64,000 bases of DNA from Elmis aenea (taxonomy: Eukaryota; Arthropoda; Insecta; Coleoptera; Elmidae). The DNA is taken from assembly GCA_947652605.1 (NCBI GenBank), contig OX393576.1, positions 53,296,966-53,360,965 of the forward strand, read 5' to 3'. Under the pieces are notes generated by a model. The model was not told the DNA's origin and made no database searches. It was given only the letters and a program-made list of their open reading frames with translations. Made by a program: the position numbers and the translations under genes. Position 1 is the stretch's first letter. Each line of letters begins with the position of its first letter. This document shows positions 21,701-33,164 of the stretch, piece by piece.

Positions 21701-22307
21701 ACGGTAGGGTAGAAGAGAACTGAATGTAACTAACAAATATACACAAACAACAGAAATAAGATTTTCCGGAATACATACTTTATGCTACAAATATAACAAT
21801 TAAAGCTACAATTTTTACAAAATTTCGACATTAAAATGTTTTTGGCATAATCCTTTGCGAAATGAAAATCAGTATGACGAATTTCTCCAGAAATCTTGAT
21901 CCAACAGACTGCGAAATAAAGCACTTGCCATTATTTTTATGGCATTTTATAAAATATTTTACTGTTTTAGGGCTTTTTATAACTTAATAACATGCAAAAA
22001 GACCCATTTAGGAAGCCGTAACAATTTGTGAAGTAGCTGACATTTATATTAACCTGAAATTAACCCATAAAATGTGGTTTAAAGTAATCATACAAAAATT
22101 AGCGAAACTATCTACTTCCCATGTTAAAAAATGATAATTCTTGAAATATATTATCCACACGTGGGTGTATAATTAACGCTGACATTGTAATGAACTCATG
22201 AGGTCATGAAAGTACCTAAGTAGGTAAAAATATGCGTTTATAGTATATAGCAAAGTAACAGGTTTATATTTTTTACTAGTTCTTTTGTTTTCAGCAGTAG
22301 TAACTAC

Positions 22308-23248
22308 TAGGGGTGGGTGATATCGAAATTTTGATATCGACCCATATCGAAATTATATCGATATTTTTATAAAGAGCTGGAGAGAAACTTACTAAAAACT
22401 AAAAAAAAAAGAGGCCGGTGATCCAAGAAAAAGCTCATTTCTATAGTTGAATATCGGTATGTTGATATCGATATCAAAATTATATACAGGGTGCAAACTT
22501 TAACTGGAATAAATTCTGTAACTTGAGAATACAGTATATCGGTAAAACCTGCGAAAACACGTCGATTTTAGTTTTTCGCCGGATACATTTCAGCAGTATT
22601 GCTTTTGGGATATCTTCATCCAGAGGGGTGCAACAACCCTAATAATTTTTTTTTTAAATGTAAGCATATGTCGAGTGGCATATCGTTGGACAGCTCATTT
22701 AGAGAAGAATACAATGCATATATTATTTTCGAAAAATGTCAAAAGGTTAGGTGTTAACAAAATAAAAATATAAATTTTAAATTTTATAGAGAGGCAAGAT
22801 TTTCAACTGCTAAAAGGTCGCAACAAAAAGTGACGACAAAAAGTTGTTTAACTGTGATAAAAAATGCACAAATTAACGCTTACAGATTGAAATTGTGCAC
22901 ATTGTAAACAACCTTTACATTAAATAGCGTTAAACTTTAAACCTGTCTTTATTTTGTTAACACCTAACCTCTTGAAATTTTTCGAAAATAATATATGCAT
23001 TGTATTCCTCTCTAAATGAGCTTTCCAACGATATGTAACTCGACATATCCTTACATTTAAAAAAAAATTATTAGGGTTTGTTGCACCCCTCTGGATGAAG
23101 ATATCCCAAAAGCAATACTGCTGAAATGTATCCGGCGAAAAACTAAAATCGACATGTTTTCGCAGGTTTTACCAATATACTGTATTCCCAAGTTACAGAA
23201 TTTATTCCAGTTAAAATTTGCACCCTGTAGATATATCGCCCATCCCTA
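22308..23248. mobile_element. hAT-type MITE split by a palindromic element
   Basis: The left tip TAGGGGTGGGTGATATCG is mirrored at the right by ATATCGCCCATCCCTA. The flanking octamers GTAACTAC (22300-22307) and GTTACTAC (23249-23256) differ by one base, consistent with a hAT 8-bp duplication. Subterminal words are ATATCGATAT and TTGATATCG. At 22495 a TA carries the inserted palindrome 22497-23227. Without it the element would be about 210 bp. No coding sequence. Confidence 0.8.
22497..23227. mobile_element. 731-bp palindromic TA-inserted element
   Basis: CAGGGTGCAAACTTTAACTG at the left matches CAGTTAAAATTTGCACCCTG at the right end. The arms of about 260 bp remain well matched (for example GGGATATCTTCATCCAGAGG against CCTCTGGATGAAGATATCCC) and are separated by about 200 bp of unmatched DNA. 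TA lies on both sides, the target duplication of mariner/Tc1-type elements. No transposase was recognised. It inserted into the hAT MITE 22308-23248. Confidence 0.9.
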
Positions 23249-23397
23249 GTTACTACAGCACTTTTATACGGAAAGAAACGTGAACACAAACAAAAATAGT
23301 AGCCGTATGAATGCAACAGAAATACGATTTCTAAGAAAAGTTTAACGGAAAACTAAAAAAGATTAATTCAGAAATGACACATATAGAGAACAATTAA

Positions 23398-23713
23398 AGA
23401 TGAAATCAGTGGGGAAAAAAATACAAGAAAGACAGCTGGGATGGTTGGGTCACCTTTATAAAATAAAAGAAGCAAGGTTAACCAGAAAAGCCTATGAAGC
23501 AAGATCACAGGAAAAAAACCAAAGAGGTAGACCGAGAAAAACCTGGCAAAACGAAGTTAAAAAGCATTAATGGATAGAAAAATCAAATGGAAAGACATAA
23601 AAAAGCTAGCACAAGATAGAAAAACATGGAAAAAACGTCAGCACAACAACTCAGCCGTCCTGTCCTGCCTTTAACAGTAGGACTTTTGACTAAATAATAT
23701 ATTTAAAAAAAAA
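23398..23713 (+). pseudogene. 3' end of a LINE: reverse transcriptase C-terminal tail
   Basis: The frame reads KKIQERQLGWLGHLYKIKEA, then ARSQEKNQRGRPRKTWQNEV. After a one-base slip near 23560 it continues as ALMDRKIKWKDIKKLAQDRK and TWKK. WLGH, RGRPRKTW and AxDRxxW are the hallmark tail of RTE/CR1-type LINE reverse transcriptases. An A-rich tail at 23702-23713 follows, so this is the 3' end of a 5'-truncated insertion. The polymerase domain is absent. The frameshift makes it a dead copy. Confidence 0.75.
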
Positions 23714-24956
23714 ATTATACTTAAACCAAACAATAGCATTATAATACAATAACTTAACAGTTGAATAATCAAAGAGCAAAGAAATTGTAGAAACTTTGAA
23801 ATGTAACAAGGAGTTTATACTTTAAAATAAACTCTCTCTGCTGAGCACTGTAGCACAAACAATTTTTTTTTACTTCACAGCAACTTCAGGTTGTTTTATT
23901 TAATTAAATCTAATTAAGCGCCTAACTAACTTTTTGGTTCATTATTTTATTATCACATTTGCCGTACAAACGTGCAGCGTTGACGACAAATTAGATATCC
24001 CGCAAAAATACTTAACATTGTTTCTGCCTAATTTACAAATTTATTTTATTTTTAACATCGAGAGTTGTGTAAAAGTACTATGACACTTTTAAAGCGAATG
24101 TTTATTTTATTCATTCAAAAAACTGCTTTTCTCTACGATCTGACTTTTAGTTTGGATGGATATTTACGGTCTCAAAGTATATTTTAACCAATTACTTCAT
24201 TCTCCTTGCTTTAGGAAATTTTAACGCACTTTATCAAGGATATATATCTACATTTGTACTGGAAATATAAGTTTTTATATAACTTATAGCACTAAGTTGG
24301 AGTGTGCGCATAAAATCAAGGTAACGTTTGTTAGTGAAATGAAAGATGTAAATTAACAGGAAAATCATTTATGACGATAAGGTTCTCGAAGATTACCTTA
24401 TGATTTATTTATTTAGTAACTATAAGACTATAAGCCAAGGTTTAAACGATGATTCCCAAGAATCAGAATCACGGTGTAGTATTTTTTGAGCAGCTATTTC
24501 AGCTTATACAACATATACAATTTAATTCAGCTTTGGCTCAAACTTAAAATTGTACAAATTCAAAAATTGTCATATTACGGCCTAGTCACAACAATCATTA
24601 ATTATTGTATGATATTAAAATCGTGATAATGACTTGATTGTGTAATTATCAGATATTATATAATAGTCATAAAACTGACACAAAAAAAATGTACAATCTC
24701 GTTCCTTATATTTTAAAACCTTAAAAATATAAAGACAATCTAATCTTAAATACTTGATTATCTAACCTTCTTTAATTGAATTTAGCTGTATTTAGTATTG
24801 CAATAATCACTAATACACTATAAATACTAGGAGTAATATACGTATATAGCCTAAGGACGTTTGTATAAATAAACAATTTTTTTAATGCAGAAATTTGAGT
24901 CAAGGAATAAAAAGTTTAAAAGTATTCGACAAAAAAATGTTTGTCCACCTTTTTTG
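23714..24956. other. A+T-rich stretch, nothing recognised
   Basis: No gene or repeat recognised. At its right edge ACACCCTG (24958-24965) looks like the right tip of another CAGGGTG element that shares its TA with the next element. Confidence 0.45.
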
Positions 24957-24967
24957 AACACCCTGTA

Positions 24968-26108
24968 CAGGATGGACCAAATTTGAATCTCGGTTACCGT
25001 AATAGTTGGCGAAAATCTGATATCGGTCTCTTGGGTTATTTTTTTAAGAAAAAAAAAAACGCCTTTGTAACCATATTTTTTATATCGTTTTCCATTTTCG
25101 CACTACAGAGGAAATCGTATTTTAAAATCTACTATAACTTCCTTATTTATTTAAACAGAATAAAATGTTACACAGGTTTTTTATACAGATTTTTATGCTT
25201 AATTTAAAACCAATATAAAAATTGTTTTAGCAACCTTGACTTTTGAGATATGAAGCAATATTTTTTTTTTTTAATAAAAACCCTAATTAGCCCTGACGGG
25301 ATGTTTTTTAGCCATTTTAAAATAGGTAGTTTTATATATTTGTTGCACAAAATTAATGAGGTATGGCTGATTTCGTAAAAATTTTCTAATCAAAGTTTGC
25401 CATGATTTCGTAAACAAGTGATTTATGCAACTAAAAGTCATATCCAAGTAATTTTTTTAACTTTTAAGGAAATCTGTGTATTCCTTTGTATTTTATATTT
25501 GTTTATTGTGGTATTATGAACATGGCTAAATTTGAACACTTTGAAAAGATTTATATGTTAGAAATTTACATTGTAAGTGCTGCTGCAGAATTTACTAGAA
25601 AATGACGTTTAGTTGTTTTTAATAATAGCTAACATCACTTGTTTACGAAATCATGGCAAACTTTGATGGGGAAATGTTTACAAAACTAGCCACCTCTTGG
25701 TTATTTTTTGCAACAAATATATTAAACTAACATTTAGAAAAAGCAAAAAAAAAATTCTTTTTTTGTATAAAGTCATGACCAACTAGGGTTCTATTTAAAA
25801 AAAATATATGTTTACTTTATATCTCGAAATTCAAGGTCTCTAAAAAAAAATTTTGGTTTTAAATTAAGCATAAAAATTTGCATAAAAAACTCAATACTAT
25901 TTTGTTCTATTTTAATAAATAAAGGAGTTACAGTAAATTTTTAAAACTGATGAACATTAATTTTTCTTCTGTAGTGCCAAAATGGAAAGCGATATAAAAA
26001 ATCTTATTAGATAGGCGTTCTTTCTCAAAAATAGCCCGTTATCAGATTTTCGTTAACTATTACAGTAACCGAGATACCCTGTAAGACATTCGAATTTGGT
26101 CCACCCTG
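24968..26108. mobile_element. 1.1-kb palindromic TA-inserted element
   Basis: The left end CAGGATGGACCAAATTTGAA is mirrored by TTCGAATTTGGTCCACCCTG at the right. The arms run for roughly 460-475 bp each, with matched blocks such as ATCTGATATCGG/ATCAGAT and CACTTGTTTACGAAATCATG against its complement, around a spacer of about 200 bp. TA flanks both ends. Small indels and one extra CCCTGTAAGACATT segment in the right arm show some decay. The open frame at 24941-25207 lies inside the left arm and is not a gene. No transposase was recognised. Confidence 0.88.
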
Positions 26109-26415
26109 TATAGGTACACCCACAGTTGATTTAGCATCGCTATATTTAATTAAATTCATTTAAAAATATGGTGACAGAGATCATTCTCCCAGAACAATTA
26201 AGTTGAAGAAACACACTTGGCGTACAAATTAAAATAAAACATATCAACACTTTGTTTCAAAAAATTATTAAAACTTTGAAAATTAAAGACCAGAATTTGA
26301 AAATTCCATATTAACTTTAGTTCCTTGCACCAGAATCTTACTTTTAAAACACCAAAATATAGCAATAAAAATTATTATCAAAAAAAATATAATCGAAAAA
26401 TATTTGAATGCATAC

Positions 26416-27245
26416 GAGGGTTTCTATCCCGGGATCCCGGGATCCCGGTCCATTTTAAGCTATTTTATGTTTTCCGGGAAATGCTTTTTGTCCCGGGAAT
26501 TCCCGGGATTTAAAAAAAGTGTTGTTTTCGTTTATGTTGTGCTAGGATCTTTGTAATACTATTATAACTTATCAGAATTTTATGCTTAAAATGTCTTTAC
26601 TAACAGTACATTATGGAAAAACTTCAAAATAATTTTTCTCTTTTAGTATGGCGCAAAGAAGCCCGGTCTCCATTACAAAGTTAATATCTTCAAAATACTT
26701 TTACAGTTTTATTTTTGTGTACCCTGATTATTCAAAGCAAAACAGCTTATAAATGAAATTTTATTGATAATAACGATGTTTCTTTGCTGCTAGATGCTCT
26801 CAAGACAATTTCACCTACATCAATAGAGACTGAGAGAGCATTTTATGCAGCAGGACTTTTTGTTAATAAATTAAGAAAAAGACTAATTGTCTGAAGCACA
26901 GATCACCTGTGTTTTCTTAAATCACATTACCAAAATTCATTGTAAAAATTATATTATTGTATTCATAAACATGAAGTTGCAATAGAAAGGTTATAATTCC
27001 CAAATGTATGTTTTTCTCACCAATATTATTGAATTATTTGTAATAATCATGGAGCAAAATGTATTACATAATATGACTTGGAGTTGTTTTTAAGTAATAA
27101 ACCGCTCCCTTAATTTTTTGGGTTATTTATTTAAAAATATTGACATAATTTATTACATCCAGGGATCCCGGGAAATCCCGGGACAAAGGCCGATTTCTTC
27201 CCGGAATCCCGGAACAAGCAAAATGGTCAAATATGAGAAACCCTA
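26416..27245 (+). mobile_element. 830-bp hAT relic with CCCGGG subterminal repeats
   Basis: The ends are GAGGGTTTCTATCCCGGGAT and ATATGAGAAACCCTA (inverted). The eight flanking bases ATGCATAC are repeated exactly (26408-26415 and 27246-27253). Both subterminal regions are packed with CCCGGGAT/ATCCCGGG words, which would serve as transposase binding sites. The middle retains a short part of the transposase (26757-26894). Most of the gene has been deleted, so it is non-autonomous. Confidence 0.88.
26757..26894 (+). pseudogene. hAT transposase C-terminal remnant
   Basis: The short frame ends at a TGA at 26892-26894 and contains SPTSIETERAFYAAGLFVNK followed by LRKRL. This is the hATC pattern (S..S...ERAFS.AG......R..L) with the family's conserved glutamate-arginine pair. 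The rest of the protein (zinc finger and most of the catalytic domain) is missing. It sits between the ends of the element 26416-27245 and in the same sense. Confidence 0.78.
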
Positions 27246-27253
27246 ATGCATAC

Positions 27254-28791
27254 GTTTGGAGTAAGTTCTAAGAAAAACAAAATTAACGTTTATTGGTGTT
27301 AAAAATAAACACTCTTCTTTCGATTTTGAAAATCGAAAATCACTTATACGTCTTCCTTTAGGTGCAATTTCTAGAACTAGAATTTTTAATCTAATATAAA
27401 GTGCAGCACGTCTACGCCACTGGATCTATTGACCATCAAAGATTTGGGGAATCACATGAATTTTACTATGAACAACCTTGAGCGTAACATTAACCTATAA
27501 TGATATATTAATGAGGTAACCTTCACGATTTTAACTTTTTAGCGGAAACTACTGTATTCTATTAACTTTGTTAACAACAGCCTGTGCGAATCCACGAAAT
27601 TCGTTTTAGATGTATAGAAGCAAAGTACCAGATGTATACAATATGTACCTGCGACATTAAACATTTTAATTATTCGTTGTTGAAACCTAGACAATAAAAT
27701 CCATGACGTAACTGATGATACCACTTTGTTTTTTCTGAGTTAACAATATCCAATTCAAGTTGCGATTAATGCATATCGCTCGCGACAATACCCGATATTT
27801 TATCCTATAAGTATGTCTACGCGTCGACAATATTACCATCTTATACATAGATATTGTGGGTTGGTGTCCGTCAAAAAATGCAGCGTAGTAGCCAAGGTCG
27901 CATACAAGATGCAAACGCTTCCAAAAATATCGTCCATGCGGGCACACGTCCCGGACAGGCAACTCATAAGGCACGGCACATAATATTAAACAGCAAAAAG
28001 TTGAAATATTGTTAGGACTATCGCGTCTGTGATCAATTACATAATTCTGAAGCTTCAATTAAGCGGTGACGTTTCATCTTTAATATGTCTATTTAGCAGC
28101 ACGTTAAAAATTATAAGTAATAGCCAATATTATAGATACTTTAAGAAATAATAACAGTAATTAGATATTGCTTACAATAGATGACAAATAAAAGTATGCA
28201 GCCGAGTCATACCTCATACGTAATGCTGTAACAACAGATTCCTTATTGAATATCAAAATGCAATTTTATCTTATGTATAATGTATAAGTCACGAGCTATC
28301 ATATCGTTTTTTATGAGCCTCTGGTGCGCATGATAATCTTAATACAATGCATTTGCTCCACTAATTACTGGAAAAGTAATCTCAAGTACATACAGCAACG
28401 CACTTTTTAATTACTAAAAAAACAATTTTATAGCAGTTTTATCGTCCATGAAATTCCGTGAATCACAACACGCATTCTTAAAATCAAACAAACGAAACTA
28501 AGAATTCATACATTAATAATGAAACTAACCTAAGTCAACACGAAACCAAAGAAGACGCCGTTCCCAACCCGGGAACGAAGACAACGGCCGTGGAAGCTTG
28601 AAGAATAAAATTGAATGCAAATTAAAAGTTGAATTGGCAACAGTATTAAAAATATTATTTGCTGCCCCTTTCTTTAGGTGATTCGTGTAATAAATGCTTG
28701 TTTTTATAAAACAATTTAAATCAGGTTACAGTTACAGTTACAGTTACAGACGACGTACTTACCTACTTTAAAATTAGTTGAACTGCACATA
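27254..28791. other. Stretch without a recognised gene
   Basis: A 123-codon minus-strand open frame (27687-28058) has a mixed-composition centre (27840-28000) but no secure relative. A short tandem repeat of GTTACA (four units) lies at about 28725-28749. Nothing else was recognised. Confidence 0.4.
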
Positions 28792-28891
28792 TAAAGGGTG
28801 TTTCAAAAAGATATGTAGGATTTGTTTTTTTAATAAAATTTCAAAGAATAACGACAATTAAATTTCTTAAATTTCGTTATAGAGTAGACAT

Positions 28892-29610
28892 ACCAATAGA
28901 TTATGTATAGAATAGCAGATTATCCAAATGGCTGCCTCAGGTCTTTTTAACAGAACGCCACCTTTTTCCTGAAGTTTTTAGCCATTTTTTCGCAAATATC
29001 AAGCTCTATCTCAGCAACGCCTTCGATGTTGGTTTTGAAAGTGTGAATTGACTATACATAGATTGGCATAGACTTTTCTTTTACTGTAGACCCAAATAAA
29101 AAAGTTTCAAATCGCATGATCTTGGTGGCTAATTGATGTCACCATTTTTCAATATCAAACGACCTGGGAACTTGGAACGCAATAAAGTGATGGTTTCGCC
29201 ACTGGTATGGCACGTGGCATTATCTTGTTCAAAGTAGAGGTCCGCTGTATCTTTATTTTCTAGCTCAGGCCACAAAAACTTGATTAACATGTCCTTATAG
29301 CGCATTGACCGAAACAGCCCTTTGGGCATCGTTTTAAAAAAATTTTGATGTTTGGGCATTCTTCGACACTTTTACTCACTGCGGCAATATTTTCGATTGT
29401 ACAGCAAACCCAAGTGGGCTTTAGCGTCTTTAGATATTGTAGTAAACCGGTCTCTTTGAATTTTTTTATCAGGTTCCGACAGTGGTACACGACTATCTCG
29501 GAAAAATATACAAATTTTGCGAAGTGTATTCGTAAAAAAACGTGAATTTTAGTCATAAAATTCAACGATTTGTATGCGTTCTGCGATTGTGAACCCCCCT
29601 TTGATAAATT
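28892..29610 (-). pseudogene. Mariner transposase, frameshifted and internally deleted
   Basis: On the minus strand the N-terminal helix-turn-helix region starts with FTIAERIQIVEFYD near 29600. It continues through LIKKFKETGLLQYLKTLKP and ENIAAVSKSVEECPN. The frame then jumps to MRYKDMLIKFLWPELENKDT and LYFEQDNATCHTSGETI, where EQDNATCHT is the second catalytic aspartate block. KFPGRLILKNGDIN, PPRSCDL and finally a GSHL stretch complete the C-terminus. The central part with the first catalytic aspartate is missing and several stops interrupt the end. It belongs to the insect mariner-like group that has the NGD.NWPPRSCDL motif. Not functional. Confidence 0.88.
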
Positions 29611-29625
29611 TTAATAGGATATAGA

Positions 29626-30024
29626 CACGGTCTACTACACAGGTTAGGAAGCCTGTCAAAAAATCTGGAACTTTTCGACATAAATTTCCGCTAGACGGCG
29701 ATAAGTCTAAGAACCATTCGCCATAAAAATCCGTTAGATGGCGATTAAGGTTAAGAACCTATTTTAAACAAACCTGACTCAAAAATTCAATCAAAACATT
29801 TTTATATACATCACCTGATTGATTACATTCGAATTTAGCTTATAAATCTCGCTGATTATGTCAAAATCTTGTGCACGAACCGGTTCTTAGACGTATCGCC
29901 ATCTAGTGATCATTGCTGGCGAATGGATCTTAGACTTATCGCCTCTGTGGGATAATTTACGGAACTAATTACCGGCCTCAGTCGGTTTTATATAGGAGTT
30001 TCCCAACCTGTGTAGTAGACCGTG
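29626..30024. mobile_element. 399-bp hAT-type MITE inside the mariner element
   Basis: CACGGTCTACTACACAGGTT at the left is mirrored exactly by AACCTGTGTAGTAGACCGTG at the right. GATATAGA is repeated at 29618-29625 and 30025-30032 as an 8-bp target duplication. Inside, the words ATGGCGAT and AAGAACC/GGTTCTTAG recur (near 29690, 29735 and 29880-29930). No coding sequence. The perfect ends suggest a recent insertion. Confidence 0.94.
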
Positions 30025-30115
30025 GATATAGATGACAACTGTCAAATAAAAAAATTTGACAAATGAAAAATGTTCTGCAATTCAAATCCTACATCTCTTG
30101 TTGGAACACCCTTTA

Positions 30116-30954
30116 CGTTCATTGAAATGCAAAAAAAATAGATATTAAAAAACAAACAGGGTCATGTCTATCGGCGACCTGACAAACTATATAATGTACA
30201 GGAAACAGCACCGCATGCTATGAGGTCGTATTTTTATATAATCTACCTAGCCATGAAAATGGAATGTCAAACTGAAAACTGTCATTTTGTTAAATCGCTG
30301 AGACGTTTTGAACCTAAAGAAAAAAGTTTCATCAAACATATTGAGTCTGAAGAGTTCTCCATTTTTTCTATACAAAAATGAGTGAAACTAAACTCGAGAG
30401 AAGTGTAATAAAATGTTTCATAAAAAGTTTTATATTAAACAAATCTACCCTTGAATTTCAATAATTAAGGTTGACGTCGAAAGGTATTTCATTTTGTACC
30501 TAGTTGCACAAAAACTAGATTTAAATGACAGCGACTTGTGGAACCTTTAATTGACATATTTGCGACACAAAAAATTTGACCGTATGACTGACTGATGCAT
30601 GACTAGCAACAAACTATTTGAAAAGTAATTCGTATAATACTCAAGGTTAATTAGATTTGGAGTTTTTTACTTTAACATACGCAGTAAGACAGGACTAGAA
30701 TTAAGACGCGAATTAAAGTTTATTATCAACCAATTTAGCAAACAATTACAGATATATCAGGATTTTAAACTGCATAAAATCCCTAAACATACAAACCGTG
30801 CAGTCTGTTTAATTATAAGTTTTCAGTTTTATTGTGTTTAAAATTCAAACACTAGAATAAAGAAACAGAATAAATAAATAACTGTGTAAAAAAGGGCACA
30901 CAATTTTCAACCATCGTTTGTATACGCCTTAATATAATAATTAAATAAAACATA
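30116..30954. other. A+T-rich stretch, nothing recognised
   Basis: No transposon tips, RNA genes or coding motifs recognised. Confidence 0.5.
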
Positions 30955-30956
30955 TA

Positions 30957-32368
30957 CAGGGTGGTTCTTTTTTCGATGCTCACCATTGCTATCTTGGAAA
31001 CGGTAAGAGATACAAGGTCGGTTAAATTAAAGAAAAGTTGCACATTTTTATGGCGATTAAGAATCTGAAAAGAAATCTTGGATAATTTTATTCGTTTTTG
31101 ATTTATTACAAAAAAAAACTGGAAAATGTTATTTTAGAAAAATATTATTATCTTCCCTACCATTGACGCTATTTCATTTAAACTTGGTAACTGTATGTTT
31201 TTGACCGTCCTGGGTTTGATGACGTCAACAGAAATTTTCTAAGCCTTCTAGATTTCAAGTTGCGATAGTCAACTTTTTCATTTCTTAAGGCCGCCATATT
31301 GGATTTTTACACCATCAGACAGACAAAAAAATTAGCTTTTCAGATTGGTAACCAACATACTTTTTTTCTTTTAAAAAACTTGTTGAAATTTAAAATTTTG
31401 TGTAAATAATCTATAAAATCGCGAATGTTCTAAAAAAAACAATTGAAATTATAATATAAATAAAAGTGACACAACATTTTATAGGTCTAATAAAATAACA
31501 AAATGACAATAAATTTAAAACACCAGATAAATAACTATTTAAGTTGTTTAAAGTGCGCGCCGTTATGTATGATGTAGTAGTGGTTAGTCCTCAAATTCAT
31601 TTCGTCCACTGCCTTTAGGATAGTTCGTCTCGAAAAAGAGTCGAAAGCATTTTTGATTTTACGGCGAGAAGTTCATATTTTCCGTTAGGGTTGCATAAAC
31701 AACATCAATGTAAAAGTAATCCTTAGGCGTTAAACATGGCGATCGCGGAGGCCAATGAACAGGACCAAACGTACCAAGTCAAGAATTTTGAAAGCGTACA
31801 TCTAAATTAATATTCTTTAACAATGCGGGCGTTGTGAGGACCAGCTCCTTCTTGCTGAAACTACTGATGATTTTTAATTGTTAATAATGGCAATTCATCT
31901 AACATATCTTCTAAATAATTATGTTTCCAACAATCTTAATTTCGTTATCATTAGACCAATAAAATGTTCTGTAGCTTTTATTTATATCATAGTTTTAATT
32001 GTTTTTCAGAGCATTCTCGATTTTATGAATTATTTACACAAATTTTAAAATTTCAACATGTTTTTTGAAAGAAAAAAGTTATGTTGGTTGGTTACCAATC
32101 TGAAAAGCTAATTTTTTTGTCTGCCTGATGGTGTAAAAATACAATATGGCGGCCATAAGAAATAAAAAAGTTGACTATCGCTACTTGAAATCTAGAAGGC
32201 TTAGAAAATTTCTGTTGACGTCATCAAAAACGAATCAGAATATAAAGGATTTCTTTTTAGATTCTTAATCGCCATAAAAATGTGCAACTTTTCTCTAATT
32301 TAACCGACTTTGTATCTCTTACCGTTTCCAAGATAGCAATGGTGAGCATCGAAAAAAGCACCACCCTG
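30957..32368 (-). mobile_element. 1.4-kb long-inverted-repeat mariner
   Basis: The tips are CAGGGTGGTTCTTTTTTCGA and its mirror TCGAAAAAAGCACCACCCTG, with TA on both sides. The left arm (about 30957-31520) and right arm (about 31910-32368) match closely over long blocks, for example GCTCACCATTGCTATCTTGG and GACGTCAACAGAAATTTTCT. The right arm lacks about 110 bp present in the left. Between them lies a mariner transposase C-terminal relic on the minus strand. It is the only one of the palindromic group in this window with a recognisable transposase, and so identifies the likely superfamily of the others. Confidence 0.92.
31541..31905 (-). pseudogene. Mariner transposase C-terminal remnant between long arms
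   Basis: The minus strand reads FQQEGAGPHNARIVKEY, in which the usual QQDGAPPHNA block has a glutamate in place of the second catalytic aspartate. Then, in another frame, GPVHWPPRSPCLTPKDYF follows (PRSPDLTPLDFF in the family). Finally, in a third frame, RRKIKNAFDSFSRRTILKAV and YYIIHNGAHFKQL complete the protein; I..NGAHFEHL is the usual mariner end. The N-terminal DNA-binding part and first catalytic residues are missing. Two frame changes and the altered acidic residue make it inactive. Confidence 0.9.
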
Positions 32369-32370
32369 TA

Positions 32371-32886
32371 TACACAAACAAAATACCACCAGCTGCTATT
32401 CATAAAATGACTTTATAATGAAAGGCAAATTGCGACTTTAATTTTTACAAAAATGTATGCGCAATATTGTGTCATTAAATATGTGTAGTTGTGCTATTAA
32501 AATAATCTAAATGTACACATATAAAACTGTTTATTCCAATATTTTAGTAGCGTACGTGATTTCAATCGATTATTGAAACTTATTTTGTTGAAAACCATAA
32601 ATGACTAATTCATTTAGCGACGACACTAACTAAATATTGTATTTAATAACAATGTACTGCAATATGAGGAATACAAACAATACTTAATAAAAGTAACTTG
32701 GTAGGTGCATTAAATTTGAATTAATAATGTAAAATAGATTAGACAAGCAAGTAATTTAATGATCAGTAATTCACACTTGGTTTTAATAATTATTACGATA
32801 TATTTTGAGTTCTAGAGATATGTACGCTAAAATTCTGCTGAAAATTCCTAAAGCGATAAAATCCAAGTTTAAAATACATGTTATTT
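32371..32886. other. A+T-rich stretch, nothing recognised
   Basis: No motif or repeat recognised. Confidence 0.5.
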
Positions 32887-33157
32887 TTCCGACGACCACT
32901 ATGTAAAGCGAGTAATTTCGCACGACTTACTACTACTGAAAATGACAAATTGCGCATGACACCGGAAATTGTGTGCAAAGTGCACTTTGCGTGTGTAAAG
33001 TGACGATTTCCGCTACATTACACACGCTAAACGCGCTGTCAAGTTAACGTGAAGAAAATCTAACCTCACAAATGTCAAGTGTCACCAACGTCAAAAAAAT
33101 GTTATTTTCACAATTTTTTTGCAGAATTAATGATTATGTCTAAATGGTCGTCGGAAA
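32887..33157. mobile_element. Possible MITE with TTTTCCGACGACC ends
   Basis: TTTTCCGACGACCACTAT at the left answers TAAATGGTCGTCGGAAAA at the right. Inside there is a smaller hairpin around GCGTGTGTAAAG and ATTACACACGC. Target duplications were not found and the middle of the element does not pair further. Confidence 0.5.
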
Positions 33158-33164
33158 AGCATAG

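Larger units (their letters stand above)
28794..30113 (-). mobile_element. Mariner element with internal deletion, carrying a MITE
   Basis: The left tip AAGGGTGTTTCAAAAAGATA and the following TGTAGGATTTG correspond to the right tip CAAATCCTACATCTCTTGTT and GGAACACCCTT (inverted). TA stands on both sides. A decayed transposase on the minus strand fills the interior. A 399-bp MITE with its own 8-bp duplication (29618-30032) lies just upstream of the transposase start. Removing it leaves about 0.9 kb, shorter than a complete mariner, in agreement with the gap in the protein. Confidence 0.9.

Noticed and set aside
24941..25207. 88-codon open frame
   Set aside because: It lies within the left arm of the palindrome 24968-26108 and starts in its flank.
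27687..28058. 123-codon minus-strand open frame; the segment CPHGRYFWKRLHLVC faintly recalls an insulin-type B chain
   Set aside because: The cysteine spacing is wrong (13 residues against 11), no A chain or processing sites follow, and no signal peptide is convincing.
29345..29545. 66-codon plus-strand open frame
   Set aside because: Shadow of the minus-strand mariner transposase.
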